Shown: piece by piece, positions 1 through 8,009 of the stretch
How positions within the stretch are numbered: the stretch's first letter is position 1
Layout of the letters: each line of letters begins with the position of its first letter
From: Flavobacterium sp. BFFFF1
Lineage (GTDB): Bacteria > Bacteroidota > Bacteroidia > Flavobacteriales > Flavobacteriaceae
Reading direction: 5' to 3'
DNA: 64,000 nt
Assembly (NCBI RefSeq): GCF_002256285.1
Contig: NZ_NKJE01000017.1
Span: 20,698-84,697, forward strand
Position numbers and translations under genes: made by a program
The notes under the pieces: model-generated
The model's input: only the letters and a program-made list of their open reading frames with translations
Databases searched by the model: none
What the model was told of the DNA's origin: nothing

Positions 1-2390
1 TACACTTCATATCCACCCAACGGTGGATACGTTGGTGCTGTCCATGCAATTCTTGCAGAATTTGAAGTAACGTTAGAAACTGTTAAAGCTGTTGGACCAT
101 TGCAGGTCGTAGCATTGGTGCCAATGATGTACTTGGTCCTTGTCCATGAATCGGTGCCACAACCTGCTGAGGTGTGGAAGAAATAACGAACCACCCCACT
201 AAAGTTCTCAGATGCCCAGATTAAAGGTACATTGCTTTTAGCATACACGATTGTTCCCGTTTCATTTGTAATGGTAACCACATCATTCATCGTTGAATCA
301 AAAATATAATTCTTGTAAGGAACTATATTTACATTTGAATATTCGCCGGAATGGGCTCCCTGCGTGACAACTTCCAGGGTTCCATTGCAAAGCGGTGTAA
401 AGGTTTCCTTTGGAAACAGGCCATATACTGCGCTGTTACACGGTGAAGAAACAGGGTTTGTAAAACTGCCTCCGAAAACCCATTCGCCTTTTAGTGATCC
501 GCAGTTCGAGCGCACCCAGTATCTCCAGGTGTTGGAACCATTGGTCAACGTAACCATTGCACTGTTGGTAGTGCTAGTTGCACTTGGTGTCGTAGCAGCC
601 GTAGGCACACTTGTTGATGATAAAGTGAAATAAATATCATAACCTCCGGGACGGCTTGCAGCCTCAGTCCAGGAAATTCTCGCATATCCCGAAGATATTT
701 CAGATACTGCCAGATCCGTTGGCAGACCGCATGAAGTTACCGCCGAGCAGGCTACCGATTTTGCCCTGGATACATTCTGTTCAGCACAGGCATTATTGGA
801 ATGTATAAAGAATCTCAACGTACCTGCTGAAGGACCGGAAATCCACGTCAAAGGCGTCGTGCCACTAGACAATACCGCGCCGGAGCTGTTGGTCAATGTG
901 ATGAAATCGGTTGCAACCGAACTCGAAAAAGTATATTGTGTGTTCGTCGTAACGGTCACGTTTGAGTATTGCCCCGCCTTGGCATCGGCCACAATCTGCT
1001 GTGCACTTCCGTTACAAGACGGCACAAAGGTTGTCGCGGGATATAATCCATAACTTGCTCCGTTACACGCGGCGAACGCTGGCGTTTTAAAAGACAGTCC
1101 GCCTATCCATTGGCTCTTGGTTGTACCACAATTGGAACGCACCCAAGTATAATATTCTGTATTTGGCTGAAGCCCCGTCACATCGTAAACACTAGTTGTT
1201 ACGGCTAATGTCGCTACGCCGGACGTTGGCTCGGCTGCGCTGGTACCGATATACAAATCATAACTACCGGGCGGATTGATTGTCGGTGCCGTCCATGATA
1301 TTTTTGCAGCATTTGAAGTGATATTAGACGCGTTTATTCCCGTAGGATAAATGCAGCTGGAAGCGGAAGGCGTACATCTGATCCATTTAGTTGAATTGCC
1401 CAACGCAGTGGTCACGCCGCACGAACTGTTGGAATGCATGTAAACCCTGATATATTCGGCTGACGCGCCTGAAGTCCAATTTACGGTACCTGTCCCTGTT
1501 GCATAAACGACATTCCCAGCATCATTGGTCACGGTAATGTAGTCGGTCGTCAGGTTGGTCTGGAAGCGGTAAGCTGCATTATTAACCACCAGCACCCGCT
1601 CAAATTGTCCGGGAGAACGCGTTGACATTGCCGTAAATGTACCGTTTAATGGCGGTACGAAAGTACTGAAATTTGTTCCGTTTACCGCTCCATTACAACT
1701 TTGAAAAGCGTTGGTGGTAAAACTTTGCACGGGTGACCAGGCACTTTTGGTAGATCCGCAATTGGATCGGATGCTGTAATAGTACGTAGTCCCTGCAAGT
1801 AAACCCGTCAACGGCGTATCCGTATAATTGGTTGCTTTTAGTGTCGGCGTAGTACCAGGCAACGGGGCAGTCGGACTCGTGCTCAGATAAAAATCATAAT
1901 CATCGTAGGGAGCTGGCGAAGGATCGGTCCAGCTCAGTCTCGCAGAATTCGATGTGATGTTGGAGATCGATACGTCGGAAGGCAATGAAGCGCAGGAATT
2001 GTATAAGTTACAAGTCATGTAAGCATGCCTTACAACAGTGTCCGTTCCACACGACGCATTCTTATGAAGATAATAACGGACGTTGCCAGTACCCTGTGTT
2101 GTCCAGAAGACGTGTCCCGTACCATGAGCAAGAACAACGGAAGCATCTGCATTAGTGATCGTTACATAGTCGGTTGCAACGGCACTATAAAACTCATAAA
2201 TCCGGTTGGGCAGCACCACGACATTATTGTACTGTCCGGGTGTGGCATTAAATCCCACAATTAGTCCAAAGTCCAAAGTGGGCGTGTACGCTTGCGAATT
2301 TTGCAAAGTACCACTTGTACACTGCGCTGAAACAGTTGAGATAGAAAATAAAAACGCTAAAATGGCAAGAAGGGTAATTTTTGTCCTCAT
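1..2390 (-). CDS. Large secreted fibronectin type III repeat protein (5' part, runs off window)
   Basis: Open from an ATG at 2390 to the window edge without a stop, about 796 codons. It starts with a signal peptide (MRTKITLLAILAFLFS, then a hydrophobic stretch ending near SAQC). The mature part repeats a two-domain module four times with a period of about 630 bp: a Cys-containing beta-rich domain (GTG.V.WTSG, then RVYMHSN..CG) followed by an FN3 domain (SNITSNSARLSWT, then YYYSIRSNCG). Domain borders lie near 1990, 1700, 1360, 1070, 735, 435 and 110. Such proteins in Flavobacteria are usually exported by the type IX system with a C-terminal sorting tail, which would lie outside this window, and may act in adhesion or carbohydrate binding. 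That role is inference; the repeat layout is seen directly. Confidence 0.85.
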   Translation of the reverse strand, partial: MRTKITLLAILAFLFSISTVSAQCTSGTLQNSQAYTPTLDFGLIVGFNATPGQYNNVVVLPNRIYEFYSAVATDYVTITNADASVVLAHGTGHVFWTTQGTGNVRYYLHKNASCGTDTVVRHAYMTCNLYNSCASLPSDVSISNITSNSARLSWTDPSPAPYDDYDFYLSTSPTAPLPGTTPTLKATNYTDTPLTGLLAGTTYYYSIRSNCGSTKSAWSPVQSFTTNAFQSCNGAVNGTNFSTFVPPLNGTFTAMSTRSPGQFERVLVVNNAAYRFQTNLTTDYITVTNDAGNVVYATGTGTVNWTSGASAEYIRVYMHSNSSCGVTTALGNSTKWIRCTPSASSCIYPTGINASNITSNAAKISWTAPTINPPGSYDLYIGTSAAEPTSGVATLAVTTSVYDVTGLQPNTEYYTWVRSNCGTTKSQWIGGLSFKTPAFAACNGASYGLYPATTFVPSCNGSAQQIVADAKAGQYSNVTVTTNTQYTFSSSVATDFITLTNSSGAVLSSGTTPLTWISGPSAGTLRFFIHSNNACAEQNVSRAKSVACSAVTSCGLPTDLAVSEISSGYARISWTEAASRPGGYDIYFTLSSTSVPTAATTPSATSTTNSAMVTLTNGSNTWRYWVRSNCGSLKGEWVFGGSFTNPVSSPCNSAVYGLFPKETFTPLCNGTLEVVTQGAHSGEYSNVNIVPYKNYIFDSTMNDVVTITNETGTIVYAKSNVPLIWASENFSGVVRYFFHTSAGCGTDSWTRTKYIIGTNATTCNGPTALTVSNVTSNSARIAWTAPTYPPLGGYEV

Positions 2391-2764
2391 AAAAGTTTTG
2401 TTTTTTTTCAGAGCAGAAGGCCTTTTTCAAACACTATTATTGTAGAAATGATGTCGTTAAAAACATTTTGCGATGCCAAATGTAACGAATTGACTACTTA
2501 AAATAACTCGAATTTTAGTATTATTTTAACGGATTGTGGATAAAAATAAGTACTTAAAAACGGCGGGGATCTGTAGTGTTATAGATAACTAGTTGCAACA
2601 TAACGCAATAACTAAAATAATAAAAGTTTTGTGGGTCTACGATATTAACATATGGAGATGTTACAAAATGATGTAACGTTCGTTCAGAATTTTATAAGGA
2701 ATTCGCGAAATAGCAGGTGTAATTTTAGGCTTCACAACTACCAGAGGATAAAACCTGAAATTTT
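2391..2764. other. AT-rich divergent intergenic region
   Basis: This 374-bp gap separates two divergent genes. It holds a TACATTTG box for the minus-strand FN3 gene and a weaker TAATTTTA box (2720-2727) before the plus-strand gene. I see no reading frame, RNA gene or long repeat in it. Confidence 0.5.
2477..2484 (-). promoter_or_regulatory. -7 box TACATTTG for the FN3 protein gene
   Basis: An exact TAnnTTTG match on the minus strand, about 87 bases before the ATG at 2390. No clear TTG -33 element sits at the usual distance, so this is only a candidate. Confidence 0.35.
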
Positions 2765-3079
2765 ATGAGAATTGAGATTAAAACCAACGATACAAACGGG
2801 CTTAAATCCGAACTGACGCCGCTGTATAACCTTGTAAAACGAAACGAGGAGAATTTCCTAAACCGGGAACCCAGATTAAAGGAATTCATTGTAGAATTTC
2901 GCCACAGCCCGCTTCTTGCATTGCGCGCCAATAAAGGAAATTCTGGTAAATACATACTCTCTGACGATGGACAGTCCATCCGGCTCATTATTACCTGCCT
3001 TTCCCATCCTGACATGAATGCAATTTGCCAGCTCGCTTCGAAAGAAATTGAGAACATTAAGCAGGATTTGGAGCAGTAA
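2765..3079 (+). CDS. Small hypothetical protein (104 aa)
   Basis: A soluble, charged 104-residue protein beginning MRIEIKTNDTNGLKSEL and ending ENIKQDLEQ. It has no signal peptide, membrane segment or motif I recognise. The coding strand is chosen because composition and codon use look like a real protein, whereas the 147-residue frame on the other strand is Ser/Phe-rich. Its stop codon lies directly next to the stop of the convergent phosphoesterase gene (3079/3080), a tight fit that supports the annotation. Function unknown. Confidence 0.7.
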   Translation: MRIEIKTNDTNGLKSELTPLYNLVKRNEENFLNREPRLKEFIVEFRHSPLLALRANKGNSGKYILSDDGQSIRLIITCLSHPDMNAICQLASKEIENIKQDLEQ

Positions 3080-6000
3080 TCAGAATCCGAATCCCAACCC
3101 GAACGAAACGCGCCCGCCGTCAGCAGCGTAAAAATAGTTGAGTTTTGCAGTGACGATGTTGATGCCATTCAGCCAAAGTCCGCCACCAAACGCCGTATGC
3201 CACTTATCTGAAGGTTCCGCTGGAAGCCACACCCTGCCATAGTCAAACCCAGCGAGCACACCGTAACGCATCGGCGCGATACTTTCCCTTATTTTACCCA
3301 ACTGCCACCTCACATCGGAACTTTGGAAAAACGATCGCTTGCCTGAGAAGCGTTCGCTACGAAAAGCCCGGATATCAAAATCGCCGCCAATCGTTGCCAT
3401 CTGGTAAAACTCAAAATCATTGCTAAATAACAATTTTGCTTTAAGCTGTGAGGCAAAAACGACCTTACCGCTCGACAGGATTTTATGGCTGAAACCCAAC
3501 ATCGACTCCATGTACGGCACACTTCGATCCGTATCGGCAATGTTGACATCGCACCCCGCTTCGATGTAACATTTCATTCCCAGCGTCGGGTTGGAAACAT
3601 TGTCATAATTTTCAAACCCATAACGCGCGTTGAGTCCGGCAAAATTCTGTGTGTCAAACACGCGGGCATCAACAATGCCGGGAGCGCCAATAAGCCTGGA
3701 ATTGCTGCGTTCTACTTCTATAGACTGAAACTTCGCCTGCGCAGAAAAGTAAGCCCCGAGTTCCCCTTTCCAGGTCATCGAAGGCGCGGCACGCATCACC
3801 TGGACTTTGACCCGATTGTAATTCATCCCCAAGGTTTCTTCATTATCAACAGTCTCATTCCCATATCCAAAAAAGTTAAAGCTGAAATTGGGGCTGGTAA
3901 TCGCAGCATCCATTTGAAATTGCCAGTTGGTGCGGATATTTGGAAAAATCCCTTTGTAAAGCAACTCGTATCCCGCTGTCGCAAAATAGTAGTTCGCCCG
4001 GATATTGTGCTTTTGCGAAAATGGATTTCTTTTAAAGCCATTTACCGTGTAGGTCACTGAAACTCCGATCTTAACGCCATCGTCAGGGTTGAACCCTACA
4101 TTTGGAAACCCGGCAAGGGCATTGTATTTTGGGCGTTTGTAATCGTATTGGTTCAGGTCGTAATCATCTGACAATACTTTAACGGTGCGCCCGTCCGTAT
4201 CAAAATCATTGTCCTTGGATTTAAAATCATAAATCCTGACTTTCTGTCCATTTTCTACAAAGTATTTATCATGGTTTTGCCCTCCCAGAAGACGCACTTT
4301 AATACAGCGACTCCCATTTCCTTTAACGTGGTATTCATCGTCATCATCAAGCCCGTAAAGCCAGATTTCATGGGTTTCATCACGATCATATATCCTGGTG
4401 CTGACTTCAGTTTCCTTACCATCTTTCAGCCTGTAAACCCTGACTTCGGTTTTGCCACCGCTCATGCGTGTGATATCGAACCGGTCCTTTTTATCTGTCC
4501 CGACGATCAGTACCGTTCTCTGGAGTACTGCATAATATTTATCGGCATAAATATTCAATTTACTGCGTCTTGATTTTAACTCCTTTTTGATTTTGTCGAT
4601 GGTTTTATCATTTACTTCAGCAGGCAATCTTCCAAATGCGGCTTCGATTTCCTTGTCGGTAAGGTTTTCCCGGATGTATTTTGCCTGCGCTTCCCAATCT
4701 GCTTTGGTTGCTGATCGGATTAACGCAAGATCGAGCGGATAGGCTTCCATATTGAACCACTTCACATTGGCAATGTCCGCTTTAAACGATTGCATATGGC
4801 GCAGCGCCGGCATCTTTAAAACGAGCCACAACAGCGCGCCATCATATTTTGAAAAAGCCTGGTCGCGATCCCTTGGAATCGGGCGGTAAATAATTTCGCC
4901 GTTTTCGTTGTATTCGCCCCACCGCCATTGGTCATAATGACGGTCCCAATCGCCGATCAGCATGTCAAATAATCTTGCCCGGATGTAAGCTTTCTCGTCG
5001 ATCTTGTATTTTTCACGTTTTCTCAGGTTCGACAAAACATCTTCCGTTCCAAGCAATGCATCGGGCTTGCCAAAGCTTTTCAATTTTTCAAACCCTTTGT
5101 CAGGACGTTCCTCGACCATATAAAGCTCATCTCCAAACTCTTCATTGAATTCACCCAATGCATTTTGTCTGGGAACGTAAAACAGCTTTGGGTTGGCATG
5201 TCTTATTCCCACAGATTCTGCGAGATCACCAACGATAAAGGGCGTATAAGGATGTGATGTTGTGTAGAAATCTAAAAGGAAATTTTCGGCGTAGGTGTTC
5301 TTAAAATCGTTTTCAACAAACTGATTTTTAAATGCCATCGTCTGGATGAACTTCACAGCATTCTTCCGAAGTCCGCGCATGGTGTACTGTTTTCCCGAGT
5401 TGTCCTCAAGCCTCAATGACATCGACTGGTGGCCACCGCCTGCGGTAACGGGTTTTAATCCGCCGTACAGCGTATCGAGAACGGCCGTTTTTGCAATGAC
5501 CTTCGCTCCATAATATTGGCGATAGTGCTTTCCCCAAAGAAAATTATGAAACCCGCTCTTATGCAGCAGCGAGTCATTGTAAACAGAAAAATTGTACTGT
5601 TTCGGAAAAACGCTTGGGTAAACTTTAACTTCCTTTTCCAATATTGGCGGATTGATTCGGAACTTATGCATTAACAACTCCTTTTTCTTTTTCATCCCAT
5701 AAAACGAAACCCAGGCCTCCCCTTTTTCATAAATCTCCAGAATCGCATAGCCGTTTCCACCGTACGAAAAATCATTTGGCAAAATCGCCCTTGCCGCCTC
5801 TGCTTTTGAACCGGCACCGCTGACAATCTGTTTGACATTGTCCCGTTCGAGGTATTGCAGGTTGTGCTCGTGGCCCGATACGACAATGACATTACTCCGA
5901 TCCTGAATCAACGGTTTGATGCGCTCAATCAATGCAGAATACTTCTTGTTCATAATGTCCTGCGGATTAAGCCCTGACGTTTTTCTCATGAAATTGATGG

Positions 6001-6811
6001 CCGATCCAATGATCGGCAGGGGCAAATCAGACTGGAAAGGAAACACGTTCTTAATCAGTGAATACTGTCCACCGTGGGTGCCATTGCTGATTACAGGGTG
6101 GTGTACCGCCAGCACGCAGGTCTTTTTTTGGTTCTTTACCAGCTTGTCTTCGAGCTCCCTGAAAAAATCGTCCCTTGATTTAATGTCGCAGTCGTCGTTG
6201 ATCGTTGGGTTTTCGTCCCAATTTTCCATATACCATTGCGAGTCTATAACGATTAACGTGATGTCATCGTTGACTTTAACTTCATCGATACCACAGCCGT
6301 TCTTTGGCAAAAAGGATTTCTTCTGCTTAAGGTTATCGGTGATATAGTTCTCCTGACGCTTTAATCCCTGAAGTCCTTCGCTGTACCAATCATGATTTCC
6401 CGGAATGAAAATGGTCCTCCCCTTGTAATCCTTCGCGAGGATGATCTGGTTGTCTAATTTTGTCTCTGCCAATTTGCGCTCTTTCTTCCCTGCCATGGGC
6501 ATGCCTGCCGGGTAAATATTGTCTCCAAGAAACAACAGCGTACTTTCCGGTTTAGCGGCATCAAGCCTTTTTTTAAGGAATGACAACGTATGCTGTGCAT
6601 CCGGGCGATCCGCATTTCCTGCATCACCCACGAGAAAAAAAGTGTGCTGTACATTGGCTGGCGGTGCAGAAACGGAGGCGTTTTTAGAAATATTACGTCC
6701 GTACTGGGCGTCCTGGGTTGCGCAGGAACTCAAAAAAGACAACACCATGAAACAGGTTATAGACGGCCAAATTTGTAGCAATCGGGCGTCTTTTAAACAA
6801 AATAATTTCAT
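3080..6811 (-). CDS. Lipoprotein fusing calcineurin-type phosphoesterase, kinase-like middle and Omp85-like barrel (1243 aa)
   Basis: The start at 6811 gives a lipoprotein signal with Cys30 (FLSSC); a longer frame from 6883 would run into the divergent gene. Residues ~45-340 are a calcineurin-like metallophosphoesterase: FLVGDAGN, LFLGDNIYP, IPGNHDW, AVHHPV and SGHEHN are all present. Residues ~400-700 contain a stretch resembling atypical kinases of the CotH/HipA type: IGDWDRHYDQW (near 620) followed ~25 residues later by IPRDRDQAFSKYDG. The last ~300 residues are rich in alternating Gly/aromatic strands and end in FGLGF, as in surface-antigen (Omp85-type) barrels. Family members in Flavobacteria are annotated simply as metallophosphoesterases. 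Likely an outer-membrane protein; substrate unknown. The phosphoesterase assignment is firm, the barrel likely, the kinase-like part my inference. Confidence 0.85.
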   Translation of the reverse strand: MKLFCLKDARLLQIWPSITCFMVLSFLSSCATQDAQYGRNISKNASVSAPPANVQHTFFLVGDAGNADRPDAQHTLSFLKKRLDAAKPESTLLFLGDNIYPAGMPMAGKKERKLAETKLDNQIILAKDYKGRTIFIPGNHDWYSEGLQGLKRQENYITDNLKQKKSFLPKNGCGIDEVKVNDDITLIVIDSQWYMENWDENPTINDDCDIKSRDDFFRELEDKLVKNQKKTCVLAVHHPVISNGTHGGQYSLIKNVFPFQSDLPLPIIGSAINFMRKTSGLNPQDIMNKKYSALIERIKPLIQDRSNVIVVSGHEHNLQYLERDNVKQIVSGAGSKAEAARAILPNDFSYGGNGYAILEIYEKGEAWVSFYGMKKKKELLMHKFRINPPILEKEVKVYPSVFPKQYNFSVYNDSLLHKSGFHNFLWGKHYRQYYGAKVIAKTAVLDTLYGGLKPVTAGGGHQSMSLRLEDNSGKQYTMRGLRKNAVKFIQTMAFKNQFVENDFKNTYAENFLLDFYTTSHPYTPFIVGDLAESVGIRHANPKLFYVPRQNALGEFNEEFGDELYMVEERPDKGFEKLKSFGKPDALLGTEDVLSNLRKREKYKIDEKAYIRARLFDMLIGDWDRHYDQWRWGEYNENGEIIYRPIPRDRDQAFSKYDGALLWLVLKMPALRHMQSFKADIANVKWFNMEAYPLDLALIRSATKADWEAQAKYIRENLTDKEIEAAFGRLPAEVNDKTIDKIKKELKSRRSKLNIYADKYYAVLQRTVLIVGTDKKDRFDITRMSGGKTEVRVYRLKDGKETEVSTRIYDRDETHEIWLYGLDDDDEYHVKGNGSRCIKVRLLGGQNHDKYFVENGQKVRIYDFKSKDNDFDTDGRTVKVLSDDYDLNQYDYKRPKYNALAGFPNVGFNPDDGVKIGVSVTYTVNGFKRNPFSQKHNIRANYYFATAGYELLYKGIFPNIRTNWQFQMDAAITSPNFSFNFFGYGNETVDNEETLGMNYNRVKVQVMRAAPSMTWKGELGAYFSAQAKFQSIEVERSNSRLIGAPGIVDARVFDTQNFAGLNARYGFENYDNVSNPTLGMKCYIEAGCDVNIADTDRSVPYMESMLGFSHKILSSGKVVFASQLKAKLLFSNDFEFYQMATIGGDFDIRAFRSERFSGKRSFFQSSDVRWQLGKIRESIAPMRYGVLAGFDYGRVWLPAEPSDKWHTAFGGGLWLNGINIVTAKLNYFYAADGGRVSFGLGFGF

Positions 6812-6836
6812 AAATTGGTGGCAGTAAAATTTTATC

Positions 6837-8009
6837 ATGGGCATTATCGAAAAAGCGGAACAATTTGTCTTTAATCTACTCAAAGATAAACTTTCTCCAG
6901 AATATACTTATCACAATTTCAACCATACTTTACGAGTTGTCAAGGCGGTTAATAAACTTGCCAACGCGTTAAAAGTTGAAGGTAATGAACACGAAGGCTT
7001 AATACTGGCTGGCTATTTCCACGATACGGGCTATGTGAATGGTCATGAGGAACACGAGCTGAAAAGCATCGAGATATTTAGGCAATTTGCTGTTGAAGAA
7101 CATATTGCATCCGAAATTTCGTCATTGACACAACAATTGATTCTTGCAACGGATATCAGGAAGGAACCTGAAACCCTTTTGGAGTTTATCATCCGTGATG
7201 CAGACTGTAGTCATTTTGCAAGTAAAAAATATGTTGCCATCAGTGATTTGCTCCGCCGGGAATGGGAATTAAGCTGCAACAATACGTTCAGTGACCTGGA
7301 GTGGCTGGAAGGAAATTTAAAGATGCTTTCGCAAAAACACCGCTTTTACACGGAATTTGCCAAAGAGGAATGGCAACCCAAAAAGGAACAGAATATCATG
7401 TTGGTCCAGCAAAAAATAACCGAGTTGGCAAAAGAGCAAAACAAGAAGGAAAACAAAAAGGCAAAAGACGAAAAACCGGAACGCGGTGTGGAAACCATGT
7501 TTAAGGTCACGTTGAACAACCACACGCAGCTGAGCCAGATCGCCGACAGCAAGGCAAACATTCTGCTTTCCGTAAATGCGATAATCATTTCAATATCATT
7601 ATCCACCTTAATCCCAAAACTGGACAGCCCCGGAAATGCACACCTCGTTGTCCCGACGTTTATTTTATTGATTTTTAGTGTCGTTTGCATCATTTTCGCC
7701 ATTCTTTCAACAAGGCCAAAGGTCACCACCGGATCCTTCACGAGAAAGGAAATAGAAGATAAAAAAGTGAATTTACTTTTCTTTGGTAATTTTTACAAGA
7801 TGCCATTGGATGAATACGAATGGGCCATGAACGAAATGATGAAAGACAAAGAATATTTGTACAACACCATGATCAAGGACTTGTATTTTCTGGGATTGGT
7901 CCTAAACAGGAAATACAACCTGCTGCGGATTACTTACAATATTTTTATGGTCGGCATTATCATTTCGGTGATTGCGTTTGTGATTGCTTTCCAATCCATA
8001 AGGGCTTAA
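6837..8009 (+). CDS. HD-domain protein fused to a PycTM (Pycsar-effector-type) membrane domain (390 aa)
   Basis: Residues 1-200 form an HD phosphohydrolase domain with its metal ligands in place: H26/H30 (YHNFNH), H62-D63 (YFHDTGY) and D121 (IIRDADCSHF). A Lys/Glu-rich linker (~190-215) leads to a C-terminal domain with NNHTQLSQIADSKANILLSVNA, then hydrophobic segments near 240-262, 272-292 and 362-385 and the conserved LLFFGNF and YEWAMNEMMKDKEYLYNTM region. This matches the DUF5706/PycTM family, whose members include membrane effectors of Pycsar phage defence. The gene starts only 25 bp from the divergent phosphoesterase lipoprotein and overlaps the convergent GAF gene by 4 bp. No nucleotide cyclase lies nearby, so a role in defence is not supported by context; nucleotide turnover at the membrane is possible. 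Confidence 0.85.
   Translation: MGIIEKAEQFVFNLLKDKLSPEYTYHNFNHTLRVVKAVNKLANALKVEGNEHEGLILAGYFHDTGYVNGHEEHELKSIEIFRQFAVEEHIASEISSLTQQLILATDIRKEPETLLEFIIRDADCSHFASKKYVAISDLLRREWELSCNNTFSDLEWLEGNLKMLSQKHRFYTEFAKEEWQPKKEQNIMLVQQKITELAKEQNKKENKKAKDEKPERGVETMFKVTLNNHTQLSQIADSKANILLSVNAIIISISLSTLIPKLDSPGNAHLVVPTFILLIFSVVCIIFAILSTRPKVTTGSFTRKEIEDKKVNLLFFGNFYKMPLDEYEWAMNEMMKDKEYLYNTMIKDLYFLGLVLNRKYNLLRITYNIFMVGIIISVIAFVIAFQSIRA

Noticed and set aside
2725..3168. 147-aa minus-strand frame opposite the 104-aa gene
   Set aside because: It runs through the end of the phosphoesterase gene in another frame and has a Ser/Phe-rich composition typical of an antisense shadow; the plus-strand frame fits the gene spacing better.
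3485..4060. 191-aa plus-strand frame inside the phosphoesterase gene
   Set aside because: It is fully antisense to a protein with clear barrel-like sequence and has no family features of its own.
6812..6883. Upstream extension of the phosphoesterase protein (24 more residues)
   Set aside because: It would overlap the divergent HD-PycTM gene and put residues before a good lipoprotein signal that starts at 6811.
6837..8009. A complete Pycsar phage-defence system
   Set aside because: There is an effector-like domain but no adenylate or uridylate cyclase next to it, and the neighbours are not defence genes.
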